NCBI GenBank assembly: GCA_016893485.2
Contig: JAFEKX020000001.1
Span: 186,001-250,000, forward strand
DNA length: 64,000 bases
Source: Streptomyces sp. P3
GTDB lineage: Bacteria; Actinomycetota; Actinomycetes; Streptomycetales; Streptomycetaceae
Direction of reading: 5' to 3'
In this document: piece by piece, positions 19,200-28,857 of the stretch
How the letters are laid out: every line of letters begins with the position of its first letter
Position numbering within the stretch: the stretch's first letter is position 1
Translations under genes and position numbers: made by a program
The notes under the pieces: generated by a model
Told to the model about the DNA's origin: nothing
The model's database searches: none
The model's input: the letters and a program-made list of their open reading frames with translations, nothing else

Positions 19200-20029
19200 C
19201 CACCTGACTCGCCGGACAGAGTGACCCGGTCGCCCGCGGGAGGCGGCACGCCGCGTCCCGACCCCGGGTCGGCCTTCGCGGACGGCGACCTCGCCACCGA
19301 GTCCCTGCCCGGCGGCTACACCCTGACCGTCGCACAGGACGAGACCGGCGCCTGACCTCCCGCGTCTACACCCAGGACAGCGACAGCTCCGTCGTCGCCT
19401 CCGACAGCATCGACGAGTGTCCAGGGCCAAGCCGTCTCCGACACCGACACCGCGGGCCAGACACACTCCCGGTCCTACACCTACGACGCAGACGGACGCC
19501 TCACGCGAGCGGACGACACAAATCCGGATGGGGCCTGCACCCGCCGCGACTACACCTTCGACAACAACACCAACCGCACCGCCCTCGCCACCGGGACCGC
19601 CGGTGTCGGCGTGGCCTGCACCTCGACCAGTGCGACAACGACCTCGTACTCCTACGACAGCGCCGACCGGCTGCAGACCACGGGCACGGTATACGACACC
19701 TTCGGCCGCACCACGACACAGGCGTCCGGCGCGACGATCGGCTACTACGCCAACGACCTCGTCCGCCAGCAGACCTCCGGCACCAGCCGGCAGACCTGGA
19801 CCCTGGACGCGGCAGGCCGCCTCGCCGCCTGGACCGCCGAATCCAACAGCAGCGGCACCTGGACCCAGACCGGATCCAAGACCAGCCACTACGGCGCCGA
19901 TGGCGACAGCCCCGACTGGATCCAGGAATCCAGCTCGGCCATCACGCACAACGTCCAAGGCATCGGTGGTGACTTCGCAGCCACTACCACCGCCACCTAT
20001 CCCACCGAGAACACCGCTCTCCGCGAGTA
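19200..20029 (+). pseudogene. RHS/YD-repeat protein remnant
   Basis: YD-repeat sequence is clear in the last 420 bp (TTSYSYDSADRLQTTGTVYD, TFGRTTTQASGATIGYYAND, RQTWTLDAAGRLAAWTAES, GSKTSHYGADGDSPDWI), and earlier frames hold SYTYDADGRLTRADDTNPDG. RHS proteins are large wall-associated or secreted toxin-delivery shells of 1000-2500 residues. Only about 270 residues remain here, without the N-terminus, the conserved RHS core or a toxin tail, and in at least three frames. Confidence 0.75.
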
Positions 20030-21060
20030 GCTCGCCGGCGCTCAGAAGCCGCTCCCCACGCAGCACACCGCATCCCAATAGCTGGACGCTCCTGGGCGTG
20101 ACAGATGAAGAGATCCTCAACATCCTGAAAGTCCCGGCGTGGGGCGGCCTGGCCGGGGGCCTTGTGCCTGTTGAAGATGACCCCGCAGCCGAAGACCACG
20201 CACCGCACGAACAGACGTTCCCTCCCCGGCCCTGGGTATCGGGGATCTCGGCGGCTTCGGCCGCACCTGGACCCTCAAGCGCGGCAAGCTGGAGGACCCG
20301 GTCCGCGCGCTCCGTCAGCGGCACCAGCAACTCGCGTGCCGCGCCGAGAAGTTCGGTGTAGAGGAGGACGGCGTCACCGGGGCCGGCCACCCGGACGCGC
20401 AGGATGCCTGACGCCAACGTGTAGACCTTCCCACACATCCAGCACCTTCTCCTGCACCCCGCCCAGCGTGACGCCCGTCAGCCGCTCGACGATGCCGCGG
20501 GCCCGCCCTCGGTGATAACCGCCCGGGTGCTCCAGCTCGCCGCGCAATACCTCCGCCGCCGCGGTCACCCGCTCCCGCACCGCGCCCAACGTCGCCGACG
20601 GGTCCTGCGGATCAACGAAGCCCGTGCAGCAGCACCGGTCCCGGCACCCGGCGCCTCCCGGGGATCTCGGCAGCAGCATCCGACGGGCTGGCCTCCGCGG
20701 CGACGGCCGGCGTCCCGACAGCGTTCACCGCCGCCAACAGATCCTCCGCCGCGGCCTGCAGACTCACCGCCTCGGGACCGGGGCCGGGCGGCCCTCCCGG
20801 TCGGCACCCGGTGATCATCCCTCATCAGCCCCAACGCCCGTGCGCCGTCTCGCCCTGCACCGTCAGGGCCTCCGGGAGGATGTCGTCGACCTCGGACAGC
20901 ACGCTCGCGCCCACCGGCGCCACTTCGTCGCTCACCGCAGCACCGTAGACCCGTCGGACACCGCCCCCGCACCGATATCGCGGAGACAGCTTCATCAGCG
21001 CAACCGGCAACACGAGGCCAGCAGTCCACCGAAGGCCGCAGGGGAACCGTCTGTCGGCGA
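20030..21060 (-). other. Decayed minus-strand coding region, family not recognised
   Basis: Several minus-strand frames look protein-like in sequence (VSDEVAPVGASVLSEVDDIL; LQAAAEDLLAAVNAVGTPAV; LGAVRERVTAAAEVLRGELE, then IVERLTGVTLGGVQEKVLDV; VYTLASGILRVRVAGPGDAV, then ELLVPLTERADRVLQLAALE). They may be one helical protein of about 300 residues broken by frameshifts, running from about 21000 to 20200. No family or start can be assigned. Confidence 0.3.
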
Positions 21061-21104
21061 AACTCAGTTCCTGTTCGGGCCTGGCTCTGCATACGTTCGG
21101 CTGC

Positions 21105-21828
21105 ATGGTTGACGACTGTTTCGCGCATCCACGACTCGCGGCGATCTACGATCCGCTCGACCCCGACCGCAGCTTCCTCGATCCATACCTGCGGATGGCA
21201 GAGGAGTTCGAGGCACAACGTGTACTGGACGTCGGCTGCGGTACGGGGGTGTTCGCGCTTCTCTTGGCTGGCCGCGGGTTCGAGGTCGTCGGTGTGGATC
21301 CCGCCCAGGCATCCATCGACGTCGCCCGGACCAAGCCGGGAAGTGAACGAGTGCGCTGGATCTGCGGCGACGCGACATGCCTGCCGCCGCTGCAGGTTGA
21401 CCTCGCGACGATGACAGCGAACGTCGCCCAGGCCATCACTGATCCGCAGACATGGCAGAACACGCTACGTGGAGCCCACGAAGCACTGCGGCCCGGCGGG
21501 CATCCGATCTTCGAGACACGCGATCCGGCCAGACGCGCCTGGGAAGAGTGGACCCGCGAGCTCCTACCGCGTGACCGAGATCCCGCGCGTCGGCCGCGTC
21601 GAGAGCTGGGTTCAGCTGATTGAGGTGAGCTGGCCTCTGGTCACGTTCCGCTGGACTTATCGGTTCGCAGTGGACGGACAGGTGCTGACGTCGGATTCGA
21701 CGCTGCGCTTTCGCGAACGGGCTGAAGTCGAGCGGGACCTGGACGCGCACGGATACGTGGTGGATGACGTTCGCGATGCGCCCGACCGCCCAGGAAAGGA
21801 GTTCGTCTTCCTGGCGCGACGTCCGTGA
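21105..21828 (+). pseudogene. Class I SAM-dependent methyltransferase, one frameshift
   Basis: Motif I is VLDVGCGTGVFALLLAGRGF, the acidic SAM-ribose contact lies in FEVVGVDPAQASIDVA, motif III-like sequence is WICGDATCLPPLQVDL, and a downstream GAHEALRPGGHPIFE fits motif post-III. The frame shifts near 21565; the second frame supplies the C-terminal part (VTEIPRVGRVESWVQLIEVS to GKEFVFLARRP). Restored length is about 241 residues, normal for this group. The methyl acceptor is unknown. Its nearest same-strand gene is a truncated LuxR regulator. Confidence 0.8.
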
Positions 21829-21910
21829 TCTTCCGCAATCCATGCCGCTCAATCCTCGATGACACACGCTCAAGGTTCGATGGCACGGGAGACCAGCCCG
21901 CCAACGGCCG

Positions 21911-22348
21911 TTGACGGCGGACAGACCACAGGTGTTGTATGCCGCGATCACGGCCGCCGGGGCGGAACGCAAGGCCCTGCCCGAACGCGTCACGGACCGC
22001 GTCGTACAGCAGATGCGCACTCCCCCGCCCACCTTCTCGGAGCGTGCGCGGCACATCCTGCGGCAGCTCGCCGAGAAGTGCACCAACCGCGAGATAGCCC
22101 GCGCGCTGTTCCTGAGGGAGCCCACTGTGAAGTCACTTCTGCGCCGGATCTTCAACGGCCTCGACGTCGGGACGCGTGCGGCGGGCGTCTCCACGGCCAC
22201 TGAACTGCGGCTGCTGGAATGGCAGTTGGCTCAGGCCGACAGCGCTGAGCATCCGGTGGGGCTGCGCTGGTCCGGGATAGGAGGAGCAGCGCGGGTACTC
22301 AGGGAGAGATGTCGGCTCAGCGAGCCGTCCAGCGACGGCCACTCCTAG
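21911..22348 (+). pseudogene. NarL/LuxR-type response regulator, N-terminally truncated
   Basis: The C-terminal LuxR HTH is recognisable (FSERARHILRQLAEKCTNRE, then IARALFLREPTVKSLLRRIF and AAGVSTATELRLLE). The receiver domain with its phospho-acceptor Asp is missing; upstream sequence is a short unrelated stretch. About 45 extra residues follow the HTH. It probably cannot respond to a kinase, and it may be an inactive relic. Confidence 0.6.
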
Positions 22349-22438
22349 ATCGCGTCTTGCGGTACGGACGCGGTCCGGCGTTTCAACCGCTCGGGCCTGT
22401 ACAGGAGTTCCGCCCCGAGGACCGTCAAGTCGTCGACA

Positions 22439-23377
22439 TCAGGCGGCGCGTGCGATGAAGCCGGCCAACGCGGCAGCGACGGCTTCGGGCTGCTCATCAG
22501 GGATGAAGTGCCCGGCGTCGGGCACGACGACTCCAGTGATGTTGTCAGCCCAGGGGCTGAGGGAGGCCGCCATGTCCGGGATGGAACCGTGGCTGCTGGA
22601 GATCCCGAGCATGGGCACGGTCAGGTGCTGCCGGTTGAGCGCCTGGTGGTTCTTGCGCGCCGACTCGGCCGCGTCCCGGTAGTACGCGAGGGAGGCGCGG
22701 AGGCCGCCGTCGGCAGCGAGGGATGCCGCGTAGTGGTCGACGTCGGCGTCGTCGAACGTGCCGGGCGAATGAGCCTTCGTCTTCAGGAACCAGTCGACGT
22801 ATTCCCGTTCGCGGCCGGTGAGCAGGGTCTCGGGCAGGTCAGGCACGAGGTGGAACGCGAAATGCCAGGTTTTCCACGCCCGTTCCGGGTCGGTGGGAAT
22901 CGTTTCCGGAAGGGCGATGCCGGGGATTCCGGCGTCGAGCAGGGCGACCCCGCGCAGGTCACTCTCGTAATTGAGGGCGAGGGAGAAGGCGACCCAGGCG
23001 CCGATGTCGTGGGCGGCCAGCCAGTAGGTCGACACTCCGAGAGCTTTGACGGCGGAGTGGACGTGGGCAGCGGCCGTGTGGGTGTCGTAACTACCCTCCG
23101 GACGTTCCGAGTTGCCCTGCCCCGGGAGGTCGACCGCGATGACGCGGAACCGGCCGACGAGGCTGGGCATGACTTTTCGCCAGGCCCACCAGGTCTGCGG
23201 GAACCCGGCGAGCAGGACGACGGCCGGGGCGTCCGGCCGGCCGCCATCAACGGCATGAAGGCGGACGCCGCCCGCCTCGACCCAACGGTGTGTGAACCCG
23301 TTCAGCTCGTACAGGGGAAGGTCGCGGACAGGATTGGTTCCGGAGACATGCGGAGTGACGGTCGCTGGGTCGGTCAC
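22439..23377 (-). CDS. Alpha/beta hydrolase (epoxide hydrolase/haloalkanoate dehalogenase-like)
   Basis: An intact 312-residue protein. Motifs: PAVVLLAGFPQTWWAWRKV (oxyanion loop HGFP-like, here AGFP), VIAVDLPGQGNSERP, nucleophile elbow YWLAAHDIGAWVAFSLAL with Asp as nucleophile, and a late VVVPDAGHFIPDEQP carrying the catalytic His. An Asp nucleophile points to epoxide hydrolases and dehalogenases rather than Ser esterases. The lid has Trp-rich segments (AWKTWHFAFHLVPDLPE). It is divergent from a TetR regulator with a palindromic operator between them. The substrate is unknown. Confidence 0.85.
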   Translation of the reverse strand: MTDPATVTPHVSGTNPVRDLPLYELNGFTHRWVEAGGVRLHAVDGGRPDAPAVVLLAGFPQTWWAWRKVMPSLVGRFRVIAVDLPGQGNSERPEGSYDTHTAAAHVHSAVKALGVSTYWLAAHDIGAWVAFSLALNYESDLRGVALLDAGIPGIALPETIPTDPERAWKTWHFAFHLVPDLPETLLTGREREYVDWFLKTKAHSPGTFDDADVDHYAASLAADGGLRASLAYYRDAAESARKNHQALNRQHLTVPMLGISSSHGSIPDMAASLSPWADNITGVVVPDAGHFIPDEQPEAVAAALAGFIARAA

Positions 23378-23637
23378 GTGAGTCCTCCATGGGGCGGGAT
23401 GTCGAATATGGGGGCGGGGTGGGTTGGTTCGCTACTGGAACAGCCGGAGCGATGCTGAAGATCCGGGGCCCGACCATGCCGGACCGGGTGCGGCTGATGC
23501 CGTGACGCACTCCGCCGGTAGGCCCGCGTCAAACTCACCGAGACCATCGCCGCGATGAACAGCGGTGGACAGTACCCATACGGCCCTGCGGCCGCTTGCG
23601 GATGTCGGCGGTCGCGATCACGTCTGCAACGTAACAC

Positions 23638-23661
23638 ATCTTGAACCATTCAGTTCAAGAT
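23638..23661. promoter_or_regulatory. Palindromic TetR operator candidate
   Basis: ATCTTGAAC-CATTCA-GTTCAAGAT: perfect 9-bp arms with a 6-bp spacer. It is placed between the divergent hydrolase and TetR genes, about 70 bp before the tetR start and beside a possible -10 (TAGAGT). Confidence 0.7.
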
Positions 23662-23728
23662 AGAGTGGTGTGCAGCTTGACCCAAGGACAGGCATCGACA
23701 CACCGGACACCGGCAAGGGAAGTACCCC

Positions 23729-24325
23729 GTGGCAGGCAAGAAGCAGTTCGACATGGATACGGCCCTCGACGCCGCGATGGTCCAGTTCTGGCGCGCCGGT
23801 TACGCCGCCACCTCGGTGGACGACCTGTCACGCGCCACCGGCCTGAACCGCAGCTCCATCTACTCCTCACTCGGCGACAAGGACGCTCTCTTCCTGCGCT
23901 GCCTGGACCGCTACGCCGCGCGCTATGGCGAGAAGTACGACGCCGCCCTGTCGTGTGCCGCCTCGGAACCCCTTGCGGCCGTTCGCGCGTTCTTCGATGT
24001 CACCCTCAAGCGCATTGCCGACCCCGAGCTGCCCGATGGATGCCTGATCGCCCAGTCGGCCATGGCGATTCCGATGCTGAGCCCAGCCGTCGCGGCGCAC
24101 ACCAAGGAGTCGCTCGACTTCCAGCGTTCGCGTCTGCGCGCAGCGCTGAAGGCCGGGCGATTGCCCGACCAGGACGCCGACGCCTTCGCCGAACACATGG
24201 CCGCCGTGAACCAGTCACTCGCCGTCATGAGCAGAGCAGGGGCAAGCACGGCGCAACTCGCGTCCGTAGTGGGCGTGACCCTTGACGCACTCTCGCAGGC
24301 TCTGCCTGCGACGAGGCATGCCTAG
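23729..24325 (+). CDS. TetR/AcrR-family regulator
   Basis: An intact 198-residue protein. The HTH is ATSVDDLSRATGLNRSSIYS followed by SLGDKDALFLRCLDRY; the C-terminal domain carries the GCLIAQSAMA segment seen in the TetR_C_13 subfamily, whose members often control divergent oxidoreductase or hydrolase genes and respond to electrophiles. The GTG start lies 8 nt after AAGGGA. The 24-bp palindrome upstream is the likely operator, and the hydrolase at 22439-23377 the likely target. Confidence 0.88.
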   Translation: MAGKKQFDMDTALDAAMVQFWRAGYAATSVDDLSRATGLNRSSIYSSLGDKDALFLRCLDRYAARYGEKYDAALSCAASEPLAAVRAFFDVTLKRIADPELPDGCLIAQSAMAIPMLSPAVAAHTKESLDFQRSRLRAALKAGRLPDQDADAFAEHMAAVNQSLAVMSRAGASTAQLASVVGVTLDALSQALPATRHA

Positions 24326-24750
24326 GGAGACCCAAGGCCGGAGCCACTCGCCCACGAGAGCCCCACGGCAGGTCCCTCAGTTCGGCGACGCAGCTCTCGG
24401 TCACAGCGCACAGACCCACCACCTGGCCCTCCTACGCCTACCGCCGCGACCGTGCACCAGACCGCACTGTCTGGAGCGGGGCGCACGCATCATGTCCGGA
24501 ACAACCACGCCGACCAGTGAGCCGACCTCCCAGTACAACACCCAGGTAGCGCACGAAGCAGAGCTCGTCGGTCTTCTACGCCTCCCCGACACGACCAAGC
24601 CGTAGGCACGCAATGAGGAGACTCAGCAGCGCTCCGGTTGCCGACAACTGAGCCCATGACACCCGAGGGCCACTCCCCAGCCGGCAGGTAACCCGGCACG
24701 CCCCAACTCGGTCCCCATCCCTCGACGGCCGGCGGGCAGTCCGTCCTTGG
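24326..24750. other. Intergenic stretch of about 425 bp
   Basis: Only a 37-residue frame (24492-24605, MSGTTTPTSEPTSQYNTQVA) without a clear ribosome binding site is seen. No repeat or RNA gene is recognised. Confidence 0.3.
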
Positions 24751-25782
24751 CTATCCCGCGTGCCCAGCACCGGTCCCGCTCGGGGAACATCTCACCTCAT
24801 CGCCTACGACATCGCTCGCCACGAGGGTCCCCGTGTGCGCCATCGAGGACCAACCCTCCCCGACCGTGACCACGACCGCGCCCCTGCGGGAGGATCGTCG
24901 TAGGCCCGGCAGCGATACGGCGGTCAGGCCGATCAGCATCAGAACGCACCCGGCGACAGCGGTGGCCGACAGGCGCTCGCCGAGCACCAGCACGCCGAGC
25001 AGGGCTGCGGCCAGGGGTTCGGCGAGGCTCAGGGTGCCGACCGCGGTGGCGCTCATCCGGGTCAGACCGGCGGAGAACAGCCAGTAGGCGGCGACCGTGG
25101 TGGCCAGTCCCAGCCACGCGACGAGGCCTAGGGTGCGGGGGTCGGAGAGTCCGGCGGTGTCGGTGACCATCCAGGGCAGCAGCATGGCGGCGCCGGCGGT
25201 CAGCGAGACCGCGGAGACGGTCGGCAGGTGGACGGCCGGGTTGTCGGCGGCCAGCCGTTTGGCGAAGACCGTGTACAGGCCGTAGCAGGCACCGGCGGCG
25301 ACCCCGAGGAGTAGACCGAGCGCATCGGCCGGACGGCCTCCGGGAACGAGCAGCAGGGCGCATCCGGCCGTCGCCGCACCGGTGCTGACCAGCCAGGACA
25401 CGCCCACCCGCTCACCGGTGAACCACCACGCGCAGACGCCGGTGGTGACCGGGGCGGTGCCCAGCGCGACCACGGTCGCCAGCGCCGCCCCGGTCAGGGA
25501 CACGGAGTACAGGAAGGCCGCCTGGTACAGGCAGGTCGACAGCGCGCACACCAGCAGGGGCACCCAGGCCGAGCGGGCCGCCAGGACCCGCAGCCTGTCC
25601 CGGTCCCGCGCCGTCAGGGCCCCCAGCACCACGCCGCCGACGAGCATCCGCCAGCCGCCCAGGGCCACGGTTCCCAGCGGGCTGTCGGCCATGACCTGGG
25701 CCGGGCCGACCGTGCCCCACAAGACGGCCGCGCCGAGCACCAACCCCGCTCCGGCCGCCGTACCGTTCTTCTGCACATTCAT
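24751..25782 (-). CDS. EamA/DMT-family transporter
   Basis: An intact 343-residue inner-membrane protein with two five-helix EamA halves. The first begins AGLVLGAAVLWGTVGPAQVM and includes LYQAAFLYSVSLTGAALATV. The second begins GLLLGVAAGACYGLYTVFAK and ends ALLGVLVLGERLSATAVAG. Family members export amino acids, purines or metabolites. About 40 hydrophilic residues trail the last helix. The gene is divergent from an AsnC regulator (73 bp apart), a common pairing for amino-acid exporters. Confidence 0.88.
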   Translation of the reverse strand: MNVQKNGTAAGAGLVLGAAVLWGTVGPAQVMADSPLGTVALGGWRMLVGGVVLGALTARDRDRLRVLAARSAWVPLLVCALSTCLYQAAFLYSVSLTGAALATVVALGTAPVTTGVCAWWFTGERVGVSWLVSTGAATAGCALLLVPGGRPADALGLLLGVAAGACYGLYTVFAKRLAADNPAVHLPTVSAVSLTAGAAMLLPWMVTDTAGLSDPRTLGLVAWLGLATTVAAYWLFSAGLTRMSATAVGTLSLAEPLAAALLGVLVLGERLSATAVAGCVLMLIGLTAVSLPGLRRSSRRGAVVVTVGEGWSSMAHTGTLVASDVVGDEVRCSPSGTGAGHAG

Positions 25783-25855
25783 GAGGCGTTACGCTAGGCA
25801 TAGATCAGGACCTTTACATCAGTCGCCGTATTTTATTCAGTGATGCAGGGATTCC

Positions 25856-26806
25856 ATGGAACTTGATGCGCTGGACCGAGCTCTTCTGCGGGAGCTGCAG
25901 AACGATGCACGGCAGACCAACCGCGATCTGGCCGCCAAGACGGGAGTCTCGCCCTCCACCTCGCTGGAACGCGTGCGACTGCTGCGCGAGCACGGGATCA
26001 TTACCGGCTACCACGCGGCCCTGGATCTCGAAGCCGCCGGCCGTTCCGTCCAGGCCCTGATCTCCGTCCGCATCCGGCCGCCGGCCCGCCCGGTCATCGA
26101 GGGATTCCGCGAATGGGCGGCCCAACTGCCGGAGACCATCGGCCTGTTCGTCACCTCCGGCGCCTACGACTTCCTCATCCACATCGCCGTTCCCGACGTC
26201 AACGGGGTGTACGCCTTCGTCATCGACCGCCTCACCGAGCGCCGCGAGGTGGTGGATGTACAGACCACCATGGCCTACGAGCACGTCCAGTCCCGCTGCA
26301 TCGAACCCGCCGACGCCGATCGCCCCGCACCACCGGACACAGGCCACGTTGATCACCGCGGCGGCCCACGCGCGGCATCACCACGGACTCGACGCGGCGC
26401 CGTCGACGACGACGACAGACGATCAGTGGGGCATGGGCACGCAGATCATGTCCGGTGCTCAGGGGCGTTCTGGCGCTCGCCGGTGACCTTCGACGACGGG
26501 AGACGGCCGGCCTTGGAGGTGCCGCGAAGGGTGTCACCGTCGAGGGTCACGTCGAACGCCAGGTTCAGCCGCATGGGCTTGGTGACGGCCTGCTTCCATG
26601 TGAGCCGGTCGCCGTCGAGGGAGACGTCGGCGAGTGGTACCTCCTCGCCGGCTCCTCGGGCGACGCCGGTCAACACGCCTTCCCGCTCGTGGAGTTCGAT
26701 GACGACCTTGATCTTCCCTATGGGGGTGAAGACGGACAGGTCCCAGGTACCGACGACGGACATGCTGGTGTACTTCCTTACGGGGCACGGGGATGACGGA
26801 TGCTGA
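25856..26806 (+). CDS. Lrp/AsnC-family regulator with abnormal C-terminal extension
   Basis: The first 150 residues are a complete AsnC protein: HTH (MELDALDRALLRELQNDARQ, NRDLAAKTGVSPSTSLERVR) and RAM domain (VQALISVRIRPPARPVIEGF, ETIGLFVTSGAYDFLIHIAV, VVDVQTTMAYEHVQSRCIEP). Family members end about here. The open frame continues another 160 residues (PPDTGHVDHRG onward) antisense to the gene at 26446-26763, with no domain likeness. A lost stop or one-base slip near 26310 is likely. It probably controls the divergent EamA exporter in response to an amino acid. Confidence 0.75.
   Translation: MELDALDRALLRELQNDARQTNRDLAAKTGVSPSTSLERVRLLREHGIITGYHAALDLEAAGRSVQALISVRIRPPARPVIEGFREWAAQLPETIGLFVTSGAYDFLIHIAVPDVNGVYAFVIDRLTERREVVDVQTTMAYEHVQSRCIEPADADRPAPPDTGHVDHRGGPRAASPRTRRGAVDDDDRRSVGHGHADHVRCSGAFWRSPVTFDDGRRPALEVPRRVSPSRVTSNARFSRMGLVTACFHVSRSPSRETSASGTSSPAPRATPVNTPSRSWSSMTTLIFPMGVKTDRSQVPTTDMLVYFLTGHGDDGC
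26446..26763 (-). CDS. Conserved beta-rich protein, unknown function
   Basis: An intact 105-residue protein (MSVVGTWDLSVFTPIGKIKV, then GAGEEVPLADVSLDGDRLTW and LAFDVTLDGDTLRGTSKAGR). The GTW start and alternating strands recall calycin-like small barrels; related short proteins of unknown function occur in Streptomyces. There is no signal peptide. It lies 70 bp downstream of the DJ-1/PfpI gene on the same strand, so the two may be co-transcribed. The AsnC frame runs antisense through it. Confidence 0.65.
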   Translation of the reverse strand: MSVVGTWDLSVFTPIGKIKVVIELHEREGVLTGVARGAGEEVPLADVSLDGDRLTWKQAVTKPMRLNLAFDVTLDGDTLRGTSKAGRLPSSKVTGERQNAPEHRT

Positions 26807-26833
26807 GCGGCTGTTCCACCAACGGCAGGGCGC

Positions 26834-27522
26834 TCACAGGGCGGTAGGCGTCAGACCTTGGGCACGCCAGACGGTGCCCCGCCGTTCGTGGGCGAACAAC
26901 TCCTCGACGGCGTGGGCGACACGGGGACCCACCTCGCGCTCCAGGAGGTACAGGCCCAGGTCCAGCCCAGAGGTGACACCGGCACCGGTGATCAGGTCGC
27001 CGTCGTCCACGACACGGGCGTGGATCGCGTGTGCGCCGGTGGCGTCGAGCATGTCGAGGCCCAGGTGGTGGGTCGTGGCATGACGTCCCTCCAGCAGACC
27101 GGCCATGGCCAGGACGAGGGACCCGCCGCAGACGGTGGCGACCGTGATCCCGGGGTCGTCCATGGCCTGCTCGAGCAGTGCGGGCAGTCCCGTGGTCAGC
27201 GTGCGTCCCAGAAGCACCGGGATGAACTCGTCCTGCTTCCGGCCACCGGCACCCACCTCCTCCTCCGGGACCTCCCGGGTTCGCCCACCCGGCCGAAGGC
27301 GCCGGGCACAAGAAGCATGTCCGCACGTTCCAGATCCACGGCGCCCACAGCGCGCAACGCCAGTGCCCCGATGCCACTGGTCACCTCACGCGGGCCTTCG
27401 GCGGAGACCAACTCGACGGTCACCGCGCCACCCGACGCCGAACCGCCGGCGTGCAACACCTCGTACGGGGCAATGACATCGAGCGGATCGAAGCCGTCGA
27501 ACAGCACGAACTGGATGTGCAT
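26834..27522 (-). pseudogene. DJ-1/PfpI-family protein, one frameshift
   Basis: The N-terminus is a typical DJ-1 fold start (MHIQFVLFDGFDPLDVIAPY, then ELVSAEGPREVTSGIGALA). After a shift near 27255 the second frame carries the nucleophile elbow (DPGITVATVCGGSLVLAMAG with Cys), then HHLGLDMLDATGAHAIHARV and ITGAGVTSGLDLGLYLLERE. GlxA/isonitrile hydratase-like members share this layout. Restored length is about 229 residues. The ATG at 27522 follows GAAGGA by 7 nt. The substrate is unknown. Confidence 0.8.
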
Positions 27523-27671
27523 GGTGGAGTCCTTCAAAGTCGATCTGCTTCGGACGCTCCGAATTCAACCGACTGCCGTCCCGTTCCCCAGTGGCATTGG
27601 TGCCGTATCCCAACGGGTTATAGCCACGACCTGCCCATGCGGCGCAGCGACTTCAGGCGAAGTCCGCCTCG

Positions 27672-28188
27672 GTGATCCCGCCGACGTGTCCGGACCGGCA
27701 CACAGGCGCTCGCCAGCTTCGCCGACGACGACTCGACCTGGCCGCCCCGAGCGCTTGCGCCCGCGGGTATCTGCCGAGGAACGCGGGCCGCCAGGACATC
27801 GTCCGAGCGATCCGAGCTGCCGCCGCCGGACAGTCCGTACTGGACGGCGAGGTCCAGAACCGTCTCCTGGCCACGGCCCGCACGCGTCCTCCAGCCCACA
27901 CACCGCCACTCCCCAGGACCTCACCGCCGTGAACGCGAAGTCCTCGCCCTGATCGGCCAGGGCCTGCCCAACCGGGCCATCGCCGAGAAGCTCTTCATCT
28001 ACGAGGCCGCGGTCAGGACCCGCATCAACAACCTGTTCGCCAAGGCCGGCTTCCAGGACCGGACCGAGGCCGTCCGCCGCGCCAGGGCCGCCGACTTGGT
28101 GTGGCGCGGCTGCGCTCCGTGGCTACGGGGACGACGGGTTCGCGTTCTCGTCGGCTTCGGAAAACAACGCGCGGCCTCTTCCCCGTGA
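27672..28188 (+). pseudogene. NarL-type response regulator fragment, truncated and frameshifted
   Basis: The end of a receiver domain (GYLPRNAGRQDIVRAIRAAA, then GQSVLDGEVQNRLLATA) passes, after a one-base shift near 27925, into a LuxR HTH (PNRAIAEKLFIYEAAVRTRI, NNLFAKAGFQDRTEAVRRAR). The first 100 or so residues, including the phospho-Asp, are gone. No histidine kinase is nearby. A 13-bp hairpin follows 8 bp after the stop. Confidence 0.65.
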
Positions 28189-28195
28189 TCGCCGG

Positions 28196-28236
28196 GCGGC
28201 CCGGCCTGGCACCCTCTGTGTGACAGGCCGGGCCGC
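28196..28236. terminator. Bidirectional hairpin terminator
   Basis: Perfect 13-bp arms (GCGGCCCGGCCTG / CAGGCCGGGCCGC) with a 15-nt loop, between the convergent response-regulator fragment and the zinc-ribbon membrane gene. The plus strand continues GTTCTTCT. Confidence 0.65.
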
Positions 28237-28242
28237 GTTCTT

Positions 28243-28725
28243 CTAGTGCGTCGAGCGGGAAACCGTAATGCGCGGAACAACCGTCGATCGCGGTGCGGCG
28301 TGCCGGGCCGGTCCTTCTGCACTCGCGCCCTCAAGGCGCCGCAACCACACGGTTGTCAGGGCCAGCAAGCCCGTGAAGACGACAAGGAGAAGCACCGACG
28401 TCCACATCGGTCGGCTTCCGGGCGAGTCCCATGCCGCCCAGGCGGTCGAGACGGCCCAGAGGGCGACGCCCGCTCCGTAGAAGCCCCGGACATGGCTCAG
28501 TTGTTTCAGCGTTCGCTTCCGCTGCGGCGGGGCCTCCCCGTCGGATGAGGTGTTCCGACCCTCGAAGTCCCGCCGTACGGCCGCACCTTCGTCCTCGATC
28601 AAGCTCGCCTCCTCAGGGATCTCCAGCACGACTCCGCAGTGTCGGCACAGCTTCCCCTCTCCGGCGGGCGCGCCGCATGCCTTGCAGAACCGGCTGTGCT
28701 CAGGGCCTTCCGTATGCTCCGTCAT
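28243..28725 (-). CDS. Zinc-ribbon membrane protein, unknown function
   Basis: An intact 160-residue protein. The N-terminal zinc ribbon has CxxC twice (FCKACGAPAGEGKLCRHCG), then an acidic linker, a basic stretch (QRKRTLKQLSH) and two membrane helices (YGAGVALWAVSTAWAAWD and MWTSVLLLVVFTGLLALTTV). Both termini should face the cytoplasm. Such zinc-ribbon/TM proteins are common in actinobacteria without known roles. It stands alone and shares a terminator hairpin with its convergent neighbour. Confidence 0.7.
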   Translation of the reverse strand: MTEHTEGPEHSRFCKACGAPAGEGKLCRHCGVVLEIPEEASLIEDEGAAVRRDFEGRNTSSDGEAPPQRKRTLKQLSHVRGFYGAGVALWAVSTAWAAWDSPGSRPMWTSVLLLVVFTGLLALTTVWLRRLEGASAEGPARHAAPRSTVVPRITVSRSTH

Positions 28726-28857
28726 GACCTCTCCGGGGGCGGGTGAACACTGACTTCAGGCGAGTGCCCCGACCGGTGACGAAGATTCGTCCGTCGGTCC
28801 CGCAACGCCGACGGCGCCGAATTCACCCTCGTCGCCCACCCGACACACACTCACGTC

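Noticed and set aside
18939..20438. A 499-residue minus-strand open frame
   Set aside because: Gly/Arg-rich composition without motifs, opposite the RHS repeats and the small secreted protein on the plus strand.
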